Of a DNA stretch of 64,000 nucleotides, positions 43,502 through 53,082 are shown piece by piece. This DNA is from Prosthecodimorpha staleyi (lineage in GTDB: Bacteria > Pseudomonadota > Alphaproteobacteria > Rhizobiales > Ancalomicrobiaceae). Each line of letters starts with the position of its first letter. Position 1 is the first letter of the stretch. The notes under the pieces are model-generated. The model saw only the letters and a program-made list of their open reading frames with translations, searched no databases and was not told the DNA's origin. Made by a program: the position numbers and the translations under genes. The stretch spans positions 62,001 to 126,000 of the forward strand of contig NZ_JAHHZF010000002.1 of the NCBI RefSeq assembly GCF_018729455.1. Direction: 5' to 3'.

Positions 43502-44251
43502 ATGAGCGACGCGACACCGATGATCGAGCTTCAGTCGGTCAACAAGTGGTACAGCCCGACCTTCCAGGTCCTGAAGAACTGCAGCCTCACGGTCGGCAAG
43601 GGCGAGGTCGTAGTCGTCTGCGGGCCGTCCGGCTCGGGCAAGTCGACCCTGATCAAGTGCATCAACGCATTGGAGGCGGTCAGCGACGGACGCATCCTGG
43701 TCGCGGGGGCGGAGGTCACCACGCCGAAGGCCGACCTGCCGGCCCTGCGCGCCCGCGTCGGCATGGTGTTCCAGAGCTTCGAACTCTTCTCGCACATGAC
43801 CATCCTGGAAAATCTCTGCATCGGCCAGGAGAAGGTGCTCGGCCGCAGCCGCGAGGCCGCGATCGCCAAGGCCAACCAACTGCTCGAACGGGTCGGCATC
43901 GCCGGTCAGGCCGGCAAGTATCCGGGCCAGTTGTCCGGCGGCCAGCAGCAGCGCGTCGCCATCGCGCGGGCGCTGGCGATGGATCCGGTCGCGATGCTGT
44001 TCGACGAGCCGACCTCCGCGCTCGACCCGGAGATGATCAACGAGGTGCTGGACGTCATGGTCTCGCTCGCCCAGGAGGGCATGACCATGGTGGTGGTGAC
44101 GCACGAGATGGGCTTCGCCCGCAAGGTGGCGGACCGGATCGTGTTCATGGATGGCGGCGAGATCGTCGAAAGCGCGACGTCCGAGACCTTCTTCGCGGCG
44201 CCGCAGACCGACCGCGCGCGCGCCTTCCTGTCGAAGATCCTGCCGCATTGA
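43502..44251 (+). CDS. Polar amino-acid-type ABC importer, ATPase
   Basis: The 249-residue protein has the size and motifs of GlnQ/HisP: Walker [10 protein letters not shown] (about 40-48), Q-loop [12 protein letters not shown], signature [13 protein letters not shown], Walker [15 protein letters not shown] and H-switch [17 protein letters not shown]. It powers the importer encoded by the two preceding genes, 13 bases after the permease stop. The alcohol dehydrogenase gene follows after 55 bases and may share the transcript. Confidence 0.95.
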   Translation: MSDATPMIELQSVNKWYSPTFQVLKNCSLTVGKGEVVVVCGPSGSGKSTLIKCINALEAVSDGRILVAGAEVTTPKADLPALRARVGMVFQSFELFSHMTILENLCIGQEKVLGRSREAAIAKANQLLERVGIAGQAGKYPGQLSGGQQQRVAIARALAMDPVAMLFDEPTSALDPEMINEVLDVMVSLAQEGMTMVVVTHEMGFARKVADRIVFMDGGEIVESATSETFFAAPQTDRARAFLSKILPH

Positions 44252-44306
44252 CCCGGCTGCGCGGGGCCCCCGCGCGCCCGACCGCGGCCCATCCGGACCC
44301 TCAGCC

Positions 44307-45485
44307 ATGATCAACCGCATTCTCACGCCGCGCGAAATCCTGGTCGGCGGCGGCAGCCGCACGCGCCTGCCGGGCGTCCTGAAGAGCCTCGGCGTCGGCC
44401 GGCCGCTGGTCGTCGCCGATCCGGTCATGGCGCGGCTCGGCATGGCCGACGAGATCCTGCGCATCCTGACTGAAGCCGGCATGCCCGGCGCGGTCTTCGC
44501 CGACGTGGTCGAGGACCCGACCGACGTCTCGGTCCTGGCGGTCGCGGCCCGGATCGCGGAGGGAAACCACGACGTGGTCGTCGCGCTCGGCGGCGGCAGC
44601 GCCATCGACACCGCCAAGGCGGCCGCCATCGTGGCCTCGACCGGCGAGGCCCCGCGCGCCCTGAAGGTGCCGCGCATCGTCGACGAACCGGTCATGCCGG
44701 TCGTCGCCCTGCCGACCACGGCCGGCACCGGCGCGGAGGTGACGCGCGCCGCCGTCGTCACCGACACGGCGGCCGAGGAGAAGATGCTGATCCTCGGCAC
44801 CGCCGCGCTGCCGGCCGCCGCCATCGCCGACTACGAACTGACGCTGACCTGCCCGTTCCGGGTCACCGCCGATACCGGCATCGATGCTCTCACCCACGCG
44901 CTCGAGGCGCTGATCAACCGCAACCGCAGTCCGCATGCCGATGCCCTGGCGCTTTCGGCCCTGAAGCTAATCGGCGGCCATCTGGTGCGGGCGGCCGAGC
45001 AGGGCGACGATCGCGCCGCGCGCGAAGCCATGATGCTCGGCGCCACCCATGCCGGCCTCGCCGTCTCCAACACCTCGACGGCCCTGATTCATGGCATGAG
45101 CCGGCCGATCGGCGCCTTCTTCCACGTGCCGCACGGGCTTTCCAACGCCATGGTGCTGCCGCTGGTGACCCGCTTCTCGCTCGACGCCGCGCCCGACCGT
45201 TATGCCGCCGCCGCGCGCGCCCTCGGCTTCGCCGATCCGCCCGCCGACGACGCCACCGCCGCCGCCCTGCTGCCGGAGGCCTTCGCGGCGCTCAACCGGC
45301 GCCTGAAGGTGCCGACCCTGGCCGACTATGGCGTCCCGCGCGAGCGCTACATGGCGCTGATCCCCGAGATGGTCCGCCAGGGCCTTGCCTCCGGCACGCC
45401 GGGCAACAACCCGCGCATCCCGACCTCGGAGGAATTCGCGGACCTCTACCGGCAGGCCTATGACGGCGAGGGACCGGCCGCCTGA
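44307..45485 (+). CDS. Iron-containing alcohol dehydrogenase
   Basis: ATG at 44307. The 392-residue protein is a group III ADH: NAD-binding [18 protein letters not shown] (about 92-108), [15 protein letters not shown], and metal ligands in [16 protein letters not shown] (Asp near 194 and His near 198) plus [16 protein letters not shown] (His near 261 and 275). These enzymes reduce aldehydes or oxo acids, or oxidise alcohols. Beside an amine-type importer and a monooxygenase operon it may process a semialdehyde intermediate (inference). It converges on the ATPase gene at 45557. Confidence 0.92.
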   Translation: MINRILTPREILVGGGSRTRLPGVLKSLGVGRPLVVADPVMARLGMADEILRILTEAGMPGAVFADVVEDPTDVSVLAVAARIAEGNHDVVVALGGGSAIDTAKAAAIVASTGEAPRALKVPRIVDEPVMPVVALPTTAGTGAEVTRAAVVTDTAAEEKMLILGTAALPAAAIADYELTLTCPFRVTADTGIDALTHALEALINRNRSPHADALALSALKLIGGHLVRAAEQGDDRAAREAMMLGATHAGLAVSNTSTALIHGMSRPIGAFFHVPHGLSNAMVLPLVTRFSLDAAPDRYAAAARALGFADPPADDATAAALLPEAFAALNRRLKVPTLADYGVPRERYMALIPEMVRQGLASGTPGNNPRIPTSEEFADLYRQAYDGEGPAA

Positions 45486-45556
45486 AGCCGCCGGGTCGGT
45501 GTCCTGCGCCGGCGCCCGGCGATCCGCCGCGGCGCCGTCCGCCGTTTCGGGCAAGC

Positions 45557-46654
45557 TCAGAGAAAGCAATGCGCCTCGGCCGGCTCGAAGCCGAGGCGGA
45601 TCGACTGGCCGCGGGCGAGACCCGATGCGGCCGGATGCCCGAAGGGCAGGCGCACGGCGACCGGCTCTCCCCAAGCGGTGCGGGCGGCGAGATGGATCGA
45701 GGCACCCAGGAAGGTGATGTCCTCGACGGTGGCCGGCAACGCGGCGCGGTCTCCGTCCATGGCGGATGACGGCGCCGTCGCCACATCGATGCGTTCCGGC
45801 CGCAGCATCAGGCTGGCCTTCACGCCCGTCCGTCCGGGATCGCCATGGATCGGCACGCCGCGCACGATCACGTCCTCGCCGAGCTTCAGGTCGGCACGCC
45901 CCTTCCCGGCGGCCGTCACGGTCGCGGTCAGGAAGTCGCTGTCGCCGATGAAGCCGGCGACGAAGCGGGTCGTCGGATGGGCATAGAGCTCCTCGCCGGT
46001 GCCGACCTGGTCGATCACGCCCTTAGAGAAGACCGCGATCCGGTCGGACAGGCGCAGCGCCTCCTCCTGGTCGTGCGTCACGTAGAGGATGGTGACGCCG
46101 GTCTCCTGGTGGATGCGGCGGATCTCGAACTGGATCTCCTCGCGCAGCTTCTTGTCGAGCGCCGACAGCGGCTCGTCCATCAGCAGCACCGGCGGGTCGT
46201 AGACCAGCGCCCGGGCGAGCGCCACGCGTTGCTGCTGGCCGCCGGACATCTGCGCCGGCTTGCGATCCTCGAAGCCTTCGAGCCGCACGAGACGCAGCAT
46301 GGCCTTCACCTTGGCGTCGATCTCCGCGCGCGGCCGGCGGCGCACGACCAGCGGGAAGGCGACGTTCTCGGCCACGCTCAGATGCGGGAACAGCGTGTAG
46401 CGCTGGAACACCATGCCGATCTGCCGATGCTGCGGCGGCGTCGACAGAAGCGAGCGGCCCTCCAGGCGGATGTCGCCAGCGGTCGGCACGTCGAGCCCGG
46501 CGAGGATGTAGAGTGTGGTGCTCTTGCCCGATCCGGACGGTCCGAGGAAGGTCATGAACTCCCCGCGCCGGATCTCCAGCCGGACCGCCTCGACGGCGAC
46601 CACGGGCCCGTATTCGCGACGGATGCCGTCGATCTCCAGATAGGGAGCGGTCAC
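45557..46654 (-). CDS. Spermidine/putrescine-type ABC importer, ATPase (PotA-like)
   Basis: GTG start at 46654. The 365-residue protein has Walker [11 protein letters not shown]-loop VFQRYTLFPHLS, signature [13 protein letters not shown], Walker B LLMDEPLSALDKKLR and H-switch TILYVTHDQEEAL. A C-terminal TOBE-type domain follows (from about 285, PERIDVATAPS...LGASIHLAARTAWGEPVAVRLP). It drives import by the two permeases upstream. It is the last gene of the nine-gene minus-strand series starting at 54445. Confidence 0.94.
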   Translation of the reverse strand: MTAPYLEIDGIRREYGPVVAVEAVRLEIRRGEFMTFLGPSGSGKSTTLYILAGLDVPTAGDIRLEGRSLLSTPPQHRQIGMVFQRYTLFPHLSVAENVAFPLVVRRRPRAEIDAKVKAMLRLVRLEGFEDRKPAQMSGGQQQRVALARALVYDPPVLLMDEPLSALDKKLREEIQFEIRRIHQETGVTILYVTHDQEEALRLSDRIAVFSKGVIDQVGTGEELYAHPTTRFVAGFIGDSDFLTATVTAAGKGRADLKLGEDVIVRGVPIHGDPGRTGVKASLMLRPERIDVATAPSSAMDGDRAALPATVEDITFLGASIHLAARTAWGEPVAVRLPFGHPAASGLARGQSIRLGFEPAEAHCFL

Positions 46655-46685
46655 GATCGGGGTCCCTTGCGGATGGCGGATGGGG

Positions 46686-47486
46686 TCACGACCGGCTCCC
46701 TCTGCGGATGACGGCGACGAGAAGCATGAGCAGGATGGTCAGCCCGATCAGCAGCGTGGAGGCGGCCGCGATGACCGGCGTCAGATCCTGCCGGAGCGTC
46801 GCCCAGATCTTGACCGGCAGGGTCTGCAGGGTCGGGCTCGCCATGAAGATGGCCAGGACGACCTCGTCCCAGGAGGCGAGGAACGAAAACACCGCCGCCG
46901 AAAACAGGCCATGGGCGATGCCCGGCAGCGTCACGCGGACGACCGCCTCCAGCGGCGAGGCGCCGCACAGGATCGCCGCATCCTCGATCGCCTTGTCGAA
47001 GCCTTCCAGCGCCGACGTGATGGTCAGGACCGCGAAGGGCAGCGCGACGACCAGATGGGCGATGACGAAGCCGGTCGTGGTGCCGTTGAGGCCGATGCGC
47101 AGGAACAGCGCATAGAGGGCGACGGCCAGGATGACCACCGGCAGGATCATCGGCGTCAGGAAGAAGGCCTTCAGCGCCTCCCGGCCCCGGAACGTCCCGC
47201 GCACCAGTCCGTAGGCGACGGCGAGACCGATCGCGACGGCCAGAACCGCGACCACGCAGGCGATCACGAAGCTGACCCACGCGGATTCGAGCCAGCGCGG
47301 ATCGGCGAAGAGCTCCCCGTACCAGCGCGTCGTCCAGGCCGGCGGCGGGAAGATCAGCCATTGCGAGGAGCCGAAGGAGAGCGCCGCGATGAACAGGATC
47401 GGCATCAGGAGGTAGACGACGGTCAGCCCGGTGATGCCGACCAGCACCCAGCGCCACCAGCCGAGCCGGTCGAATTGCAGGAGCAT
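46686..47486 (-). CDS. Spermidine/putrescine-type ABC importer, permease 2 (PotC-like)
   Basis: Start set at the ATG at 47486, one base from the upstream stop; 266 residues. Six membrane helices are seen, with the PotC pattern LMPILFIAALSFGSSQWLIFPPP and TRWYGELFADPRWLESAWVSF. The EAA loop is EDAAILCGASPLEAVVRVTLPGI. It forms the transmembrane channel with permease 1. The substrate is likely a small amine or an amine-containing compound, but related systems also carry other ligands. Confidence 0.92.
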   Translation of the reverse strand: MLLQFDRLGWWRWVLVGITGLTVVYLLMPILFIAALSFGSSQWLIFPPPAWTTRWYGELFADPRWLESAWVSFVIACVVAVLAVAIGLAVAYGLVRGTFRGREALKAFFLTPMILPVVILAVALYALFLRIGLNGTTTGFVIAHLVVALPFAVLTITSALEGFDKAIEDAAILCGASPLEAVVRVTLPGIAHGLFSAAVFSFLASWDEVVLAIFMASPTLQTLPVKIWATLRQDLTPVIAAASTLLIGLTILLMLLVAVIRRGSRS

Positions 47487-47487
47487 G

Positions 47488-48381
47488 TCAGCGCCCTCCC
47501 AGACCGGCCGTGCCGAACAGGCGCAGCTGCAGCGCATAGAGGGCGAGCGTGACCACGAGCAGCACCAGCGCGGCCGCCCCGCCCATGCCCCAGTTGACCA
47601 GCGACTGGACGAACTGCGCGATCAGTTCGGCGAGCATCATGTTGGCGGTGCCGCCGAGCAGCGCCGGCGTGACGAAATAGCCGAGCGACATGACGAAGAC
47701 CATCAGCGCCCCGGCCGCCATGCCGGGCGCGACAAGCGGGATGAGCACGAGGCGCAACGCCTGGAAGCGCGAGGCGCCGCACAGCGCCGCCGCCTGCAGG
47801 ATGGCCGGGTCGATCCGGCGGATGACGCCGTAGAGCGGCAGCACCACGAAAGGCAGCATGATGTAGGTCATGCCGATGGTGACGCCGGTGAGGTTGTTGA
47901 CCATCGGCAGCGGCGCGTCGATCAGCCCGAGCCCGATCAGGCTCTTGTTGATGACGCCGGTCCGCTGCAGCAGGACCATCCACGCATAGGTGCGGGTCAG
48001 GAGGTTGGTCCACATGGACAGGATCAGCACGCCGAAGATCGGCTGGGCGATCCGGGGCGGCAGGATCGCCAGCGTCCAGGCGACCGGGAAGCCGATCGCC
48101 AGGCTGACCAGCGTCACCACGGCGGAGACCAGGAAGGTGTTGAAGAAGATCTTCAGGTAGGTGCCGGACCCGATCAGCGCCGCATAGTTGGCGAGGCCGG
48201 GTTCCGGCTCCAGCACGCTGCGCAGCAGGAGCGCCAGGACCGGCAGGGCAAAGAAGACGACGAGCAGCAGGAGCCCCGGCACGACGAGGGCGAAAGGCCC
48301 GGCGGGCAGCCGCCGGGGCCGGCCGGGCGCCAGGCCCGTCCCCCCCTCGATCGCTGCCGCCTGCCGTGTCACGCCCGCCAT
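47488..48381 (-). CDS. Spermidine/putrescine-type ABC importer, permease 1 (PotB-like)
   Basis: The 297-residue protein has six membrane helices after a 30-residue basic leader. Typical segments are PGLLLLVVFFALPVLALLLRSV, FLVSAVVTLVSLAIGFPVAWTLA and the EAA loop LQAAALCGASRFQALRLVLIPLV. It is translated just before permease 2. The gap to the binding-protein gene is 97 bases and contains a 17-bp duplication at its edge. Its role is the same transporter as 46686 and 45557. Confidence 0.92.
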   Translation of the reverse strand: MAGVTRQAAAIEGGTGLAPGRPRRLPAGPFALVVPGLLLLVVFFALPVLALLLRSVLEPEPGLANYAALIGSGTYLKIFFNTFLVSAVVTLVSLAIGFPVAWTLAILPPRIAQPIFGVLILSMWTNLLTRTYAWMVLLQRTGVINKSLIGLGLIDAPLPMVNNLTGVTIGMTYIMLPFVVLPLYGVIRRIDPAILQAAALCGASRFQALRLVLIPLVAPGMAAGALMVFVMSLGYFVTPALLGGTANMMLAELIAQFVQSLVNWGMGGAAALVLLVVTLALYALQLRLFGTAGLGGR

Positions 48382-48459
48382 GTCCCGGTCGCTCCCCTGC
48401 CCCGTCGGTTCAGTCGGCGAGGCCCGTCGCCCGGCCTGCCCCAGTCATCTGGCCTACCC

Positions 48460-48493
48460 GCTTACTTCGCCTGCCCGCTTACTTCGCCTGCCA
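48460..48493. repeat. 17-bp tandem duplication at the binding-protein stop codon
   Basis: CGCTTACTTCGCCTGCC occurs twice in direct succession (48460-48476, 48477-48493). The unit includes the TAA stop of the binding-protein gene, so the last codons and the stop are copied into the 3' untranslated part. It looks like a recent slippage duplication without coding effect. Confidence 0.75.
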
Positions 48494-49486
48494 GGCGTAC
48501 CAGCGCGTGCCGATGGCATCGCGGTTCTTGGCCCAGTAGGTCATGTCGGCATTGATCTGCTTGGCGGTCTGCTGGTCCGGCAGGGTCTTGGCGAGCGCCG
48601 GGTCCATCAGGGCCGGCGAGCCGAGATTGGTCGGCGCATAGCCCGACGCCGCGGCAAACTCGGCCTGCGCCTTGGCCGACGACGCGTAGGCGATGAACTT
48701 CATCGCGGCCGCCTTGTTCTTCGAGCCCTTCGGCACGACCAGCGAGTCCGCCGCGGTGATGTTGCCGTCCCACGACACCGAGACTTTCACGCCGGTCTTC
48801 TCCAGCGCGGTCAGCCGGCCGTTCCAGAAGGAGCCGAACGGCGCCTCGGCGGAGGCCAGCAGCTGCTGCGACTGGGCGCCGCCGGTCCACCAGACGATGT
48901 CCTTCTTGATCGTGTCGAGCTTCTTGAAGGCCCGGTCGAGATCGAGCGGGTAGAGCTTGTCGGCGGCGACGCCGTCGGCGAGCAGGGCCGCCTCGATCAC
49001 GCCGGGCGCCGACCACTTGTAGAAGGCGCGCTTGCCGGGGAACTTGGCCGTGTCGAACAGATCGGCCCAGGTCTTCGGACAGGCCTTGACGGCATCCTGA
49101 TTGCAGCCGATCACGAAGGAATAATAGAAGCTGCCGACCGAGTAGTCGGTCACGAAGCGCGGATCGAGCTTCGACTTGTCGATCACCGAGAAGTCGAGCT
49201 TTTCGAGCACCCCCGCATCACCCGCCTGGACGGCATAGTCGCCTTCCACGTCGACCACGTCCCAGGCGACCTTGCCGGCCTCGACCATGGCCTTGATCTT
49301 GCCGTAGTCGGTCGGGCCGTCCTGCAGGACCGAAAGGCCGGCCTTCTCGGCCCAGGCCGCCTTCTGGGCGTCCTGGGTGGTGCCGCCCCAGCTGACGAAC
49401 ACCATGTCGGCGGCGAGTGCGGGCGCGGCGAGCCCGACGGCAGCGGCAAAGGCCGCGCAAGCGATCACGTTCCTCATGTCCCTCAA
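48479..49486 (-). CDS. Spermidine/putrescine-type ABC importer, substrate-binding protein
   Basis: The 335-residue protein has a signal peptide (RNVIACAAFAAAVGLAAPALAA). The SBP_bac_6/8 PotD-like pattern follows: MVFVSWGGTTQDAQKAAW, DVVDVEGDYAVQAGDAGVLEKLDF, GSFYYSFVIGCNQDAVKACPKTWADLFDTAKFPGKRAFY and WDGNITAADSLVVPKGSKNKAAAMKFIAYAS. Related proteins bind polyamines, but many in catabolic operons bind other organic compounds, so the ligand may be the substrate of the monooxygenase operon upstream. The gap to the aldehyde dehydrogenase gene is 141 bases. Confidence 0.92.
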   Translation of the reverse strand: MRDMRNVIACAAFAAAVGLAAPALAADMVFVSWGGTTQDAQKAAWAEKAGLSVLQDGPTDYGKIKAMVEAGKVAWDVVDVEGDYAVQAGDAGVLEKLDFSVIDKSKLDPRFVTDYSVGSFYYSFVIGCNQDAVKACPKTWADLFDTAKFPGKRAFYKWSAPGVIEAALLADGVAADKLYPLDLDRAFKKLDTIKKDIVWWTGGAQSQQLLASAEAPFGSFWNGRLTALEKTGVKVSVSWDGNITAADSLVVPKGSKNKAAAMKFIAYASSAKAQAEFAAASGYAPTNLGSPALMDPALAKTLPDQQTAKQINADMTYWAKNRDAIGTRWYAWQAK

Positions 49487-49627
49487 TCCTTTGCTGCGTG
49501 CATTCCGGGCCGCCCCGCATCCGACGGGACGCAGTCGGCGGCCTGCCTCATCGATTCCGCGGCAAATCTTCTTGTCTTTGGGCAGGCGGTCCTGCCGGGA
49601 TGACGCGACGGGCGGCGCGCGGCCGCC

Positions 49628-51091
49628 TCAGCGCATCACGAAGGGGTCGGGGATCGGCGCGTCCGAGGTCCTGAGCCAGATCGACTTGGTGCGGGTGTAG
49701 TCGAGCGCGGCGGCGAGCCCGCCCTCGCGGCCGTGGCCGGAGAGCTTGGTGCCGCCGAACGGGGCGATCGGCGAGACGGCGCGGTAGGTGTTGACCCAGA
49801 CGATGCCGGTCCGGAGCCCGCGCATCATGCGGTGCGCCCGGGTCAGGTTCTGGGTGAAGAGCCCGGCGGCGAGGCCGTAGAGCGTGTCGTTGGCGATCCT
49901 GAGCGCCTCGGCCTCGGTCTCGAAGGAGACCACCGACAGGACAGGCCCGAAGAATTCCTCGGCGAGCGCCGGCGCGTCGGTGCCGTCGCAGTCGAGGATA
50001 GTCGGCGGATAGTAGAAACCTTCCCCGACCGGTGTGCTGCCGCCGGCGACGAGCCGCGCGCCGGCCGCGACCGAGCGGGCGACCAGGGCCTCGATATGCT
50101 GGCGCTGGCGCGCCGTGCACAGCGGGCCGACCTCGGTCGCCATGTCGAGCGGGCCGCCGATCCGGACGGCTTCCGCCCGGTCCTTCAGGAGGGCTAGGAA
50201 GCGGTCCTTGACCGAGCGCTCAACCACGAGCCGGGAGCCGGCGACGCAGCTCTGGCCGGTGGCGGCAAAGATGCCGGCCACCTGGGCGTTGGCGGCGCTG
50301 TCGAGATCGGCATCGGCAAAGACGATGAAAGGCGACTTGCCGCCGAGTTCCAGCGAGGTCGAGGCGAGGTTTTCGGCCGAATGGCGCACGATGTGGCGCG
50401 CGGTCGCCGGGCCGCCCGTGAAGGCGATATGGGCGACCTTGGGATGGCTGGCCAGCGCCGCCCCGCAAGTATGGCCGAAGCCGGTGATGACATTGACCAC
50501 GCCCGCAGGGAAGCCAGCCTCGTGGACGAGCCGGGCAAAGGCCAGCAGAGGCGCCGGTCCGTCCTCGGAGGCCTTGACCACCAGGGTGCAGCCGGCGGCG
50601 AGCGCCGGGCCGATCTTGACCGCAGCCAGGAACAATTGGCTGTTCCACGGCACGATCGCGGCGACCACCCCGATCGGCTCGCGCCGAAGCCAAACCTCCA
50701 TGTCGGGCTTGTCGATCGGCAGCACGCTGCCTTCGATCTTGTCGGCAAGGCCGGCATAGTAGCGGTAATATTCCGCCACATAGGCGATCTGCGCGGAGGT
50801 CTCGCGGATGATCTTGCCGGTGTCGCGGGTCTCCAGCTCGGCCAGTTCGCCGGCATGGGCGGCGACCAGATCGGCGAGACGATAGAGGAGCCGGCCGCGC
50901 TGGGACGCGGTCATGGTCGCCCACGGCCCCTCGGTGAGCGCCCGCTCGGCGGCGACAACCGCGCGGTCGACATCGCCGGCCCGGGCCTCGGGCATGGTCG
51001 CCCAGGGCAGGCCGGTGGCCGGATCGAGACTTTCGAACCGGGCCTCGCCGGGCTCGAAGTGACCGTCCAGATAGGCGTCGAAGGCTTGCAT
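49628..51091 (-). CDS. NAD(P)-dependent aldehyde dehydrogenase
   Basis: Start chosen at the ATG at 51091 (MQAFDAYLDG); the larger open frame is a shadow of the upstream gene. The 487-residue protein has the ALDH motifs VVAAIVPWNSQLFLAAVKIGPAL, KASEDGPA, FTGGPATARHI, the catalytic Glu in SLELGGKSP (about 255) and the nucleophile Cys in GQSCVAGSRL (about 288). EEFFGPVLSV is also present. It should oxidise an aldehyde released by the flavin monooxygenase or hydrolase steps. It starts five bases after the monooxygenase stop. Confidence 0.93.
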   Translation of the reverse strand: MQAFDAYLDGHFEPGEARFESLDPATGLPWATMPEARAGDVDRAVVAAERALTEGPWATMTASQRGRLLYRLADLVAAHAGELAELETRDTGKIIRETSAQIAYVAEYYRYYAGLADKIEGSVLPIDKPDMEVWLRREPIGVVAAIVPWNSQLFLAAVKIGPALAAGCTLVVKASEDGPAPLLAFARLVHEAGFPAGVVNVITGFGHTCGAALASHPKVAHIAFTGGPATARHIVRHSAENLASTSLELGGKSPFIVFADADLDSAANAQVAGIFAATGQSCVAGSRLVVERSVKDRFLALLKDRAEAVRIGGPLDMATEVGPLCTARQRQHIEALVARSVAAGARLVAGGSTPVGEGFYYPPTILDCDGTDAPALAEEFFGPVLSVVSFETEAEALRIANDTLYGLAAGLFTQNLTRAHRMMRGLRTGIVWVNTYRAVSPIAPFGGTKLSGHGREGGLAAALDYTRTKSIWLRTSDAPIPDPFVMR

Positions 51092-51096
51092 GGGGG

Positions 51097-52137
51097 TCAC
51101 TCCGCGAAGGCCGGCATGACATCGGCGATGAAACGCTCCAGCGAGGCGCGCTTGCGCTCGAAGCTCATGCCGGTATCGATCCACAGCGAGAATTCGTCGT
51201 AGCCGAGCGCCTCGTAGCGCTTCAGCCGCTCGATCACCTCGTCGGCGGTGCCGACCGGCAGGTTGCGGCGCATGACCTCGGGCGAGACCTGCGGGTTCGC
51301 CGCCAGATCGGCCTCGGTCAGGGTCTCGATCAGGCCTTGCCGGATCGGGCGCTGGTTCTTGAACCAGGCGAAGAAGTAGTTGTAGTAGACGCTCATCTCG
51401 CGGACCGCCTGCGCGATGTCGTCCGCATCGGTACCGACATAGCCGTGCGTCAGCAGCATGATCTTCGGCCGCGGCTCTTCCGGGTATTTGGCGCAGGCGG
51501 CATTGAACTTGCCCATCAGGCCGGCGACTTCGTCGTCGCCGTTCCACAGCGGCGTGACCTTGACGTTGCAGCCGTTGGCCACCGCGAATTCGTGGCTGTT
51601 GGGGTCGCGCGCGGCGATCCAGAGCGGCGGATGCGGCTGCTGGATCGGCTTCGGTGCCGAGGTGGTCGACGGGAACTGCCAGAATTCGCCGTCATGGGCG
51701 TAGTCGCCGGCCCAGAGGCCCTTGATGGCCGGCACCAGTTCGCGCATCCGCTGCCCGGCCTGCCAGGCATCGAGACCGGGCATCAGGCGCTCGTATTCGA
51801 ACGTGTAGGCGCCGCGGGCGATGCCGACATCGAGCCGGCCGCCGGTGATGATGTCGGTCATCGCGGCTTCGCCGGCGAGCTTGATCGGGTGCCAGAAGGG
51901 GGCGATCACGGTGGACGTACCGAGCCGCACAGTCTTCGTCCGCCGCGCCAGATCGGCGAGATTGATGAAGGGGTTCGGGGCGATGGTGAATTCCATGCCG
52001 TGGTGTTCGCCGGTCCAGATGGCGGTCATGCCGCCCTGGTCGGCGATCTCGCACAGGCGGCAGAACTCCTCGTAGAGCTGCGCGTGGCTCTCAGACGCAT
52101 CAAGCCGTTCCATGTGGACGAAGAGCGAGAATTTCAT
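51097..52137 (-). CDS. LLM-class flavin-dependent monooxygenase (luciferase-like)
   Basis: Start at ATG 52137 (MKFSLFVHMERLD). The 346-residue protein has the bacterial luciferase-like TIM barrel: IADQGGMTAIWTGEHHGMEFT, RRTKTVRLGTSTVIAPFWHPIKLAGEAAMTDIITGGRLDVGIARG and the C-terminal VGTADEVIERLKRYEALGYDEFSLW. These enzymes use reduced flavin supplied by a separate reductase and O2 to hydroxylate or cleave their substrate. The reductase gene lies four bases upstream, giving a two-component system. Substrate unknown. Confidence 0.93.
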   Translation of the reverse strand: MKFSLFVHMERLDASESHAQLYEEFCRLCEIADQGGMTAIWTGEHHGMEFTIAPNPFINLADLARRTKTVRLGTSTVIAPFWHPIKLAGEAAMTDIITGGRLDVGIARGAYTFEYERLMPGLDAWQAGQRMRELVPAIKGLWAGDYAHDGEFWQFPSTTSAPKPIQQPHPPLWIAARDPNSHEFAVANGCNVKVTPLWNGDDEVAGLMGKFNAACAKYPEEPRPKIMLLTHGYVGTDADDIAQAVREMSVYYNYFFAWFKNQRPIRQGLIETLTEADLAANPQVSPEVMRRNLPVGTADEVIERLKRYEALGYDEFSLWIDTGMSFERKRASLERFIADVMPAFAE

Positions 52138-52141
52138 CGCG

Positions 52142-53074
52142 TCACGCCTCCCGAGACAGCGGGTGGACCCGCCCGGCGGTTTCATTGCCGACATAAAGGC
52201 CGAAATTGCCGAGTGCGCTCTCGGCCGCGTAGCGACGCAGGATGTCGGCCGTCTGGGCGGTGTCGAGCCGGTCGAAAGGCAGGCGGTCGAGGCCGAAGAG
52301 GCGGCCGCGCGCCGGCACGCCCTCCCCGAGCGCGACGCGATAGACGACATGCTGGCGCCCGGCGGCGCGGTCCTGGTAGACCGAAAACAGGAAGCCGACC
52401 GTGGCGGCGAGCCCGATCCCGCCCTGGATCAGATCGACGATCCGGCGCGGCGCGGTGCCCTCGACGACGGTGCAGCGCGGCAGTCCGAGCCGGCCGGCCG
52501 CATCCTCGACGAGCAGCACGGCCCCGCCGCGCTCGGCGACAGCCGCCGCCTCGACCACGCCCTCGCCCGCCGCGCCCGAGGCCTTGGCCTCCATCGCGGC
52601 GGTGAAATAGCCGCCGCGCGCATAGCCGAGGCCGTTCAGCCCCGCATTCTCGAAGGCCTCGACCCGGCCGATCAGGATGGCATGGTCGCCCGCCTCGATG
52701 ACCCGTTCGGCCGTGCAGTCGAACCATGCGGCGGCGCCGGGGAAGACCGGCGCGCCGTTCGGCCCCGTCATCCAGTCGACCGACGCGAAGCGGTCCTCGA
52801 CCGGGCGCGCGAAGGTGTTGGAAACCTCCTTCTGGGTCTCGGCCAGCACGTTGACGGCGAAGCCGGAGGCACCCGTGAAGACGGCGTAGTTGCGCGACGA
52901 GCGGGCGATGCAGACGAGCAGCAGTGGCGGATCGAGAGACACCGAGGCGAAGGAATTGGCCGTGAAGCCGACCGGGCGGCCGTCCGCGTCGTGGCTGGTG
53001 ACGACCGTCACCCCGGTCATGAAGGCGCCGAAGGCGTTGCGCAGCTGGCGGGGATCGAGACCGGGTCCGTTCAT
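52142..53074 (-). CDS. Flavin reductase with C-terminal Nudix-like domain
   Basis: Residues about 1-165 are a Flavin_Reduct domain (LRNAFGAFMTGVTVVTSHDADGRPVGFTANSFASVSLDPPLLLV, FAVNVLAETQ, GYFTAA). It should supply FMNH2 or FADH2 to the monooxygenase encoded next to it. Residues about 170-310 form a second domain with a Nudix-like beta pattern (GGAVLLVEDAAGRLGLPRC ... FLFSVYQDRAAGRQHVVYR) but without the GX5EX7REUXEEXGU catalytic box. Total 310 residues against about 170-190 for a simple reductase. The extra domain may bind a nucleotide or sense substrate (inference). Confidence 0.88.
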   Translation of the reverse strand: MNGPGLDPRQLRNAFGAFMTGVTVVTSHDADGRPVGFTANSFASVSLDPPLLLVCIARSSRNYAVFTGASGFAVNVLAETQKEVSNTFARPVEDRFASVDWMTGPNGAPVFPGAAAWFDCTAERVIEAGDHAILIGRVEAFENAGLNGLGYARGGYFTAAMEAKASGAAGEGVVEAAAVAERGGAVLLVEDAAGRLGLPRCTVVEGTAPRRIVDLIQGGIGLAATVGFLFSVYQDRAAGRQHVVYRVALGEGVPARGRLFGLDRLPFDRLDTAQTADILRRYAAESALGNFGLYVGNETAGRVHPLSREA

Positions 53075-53082
53075 CGGATGCC

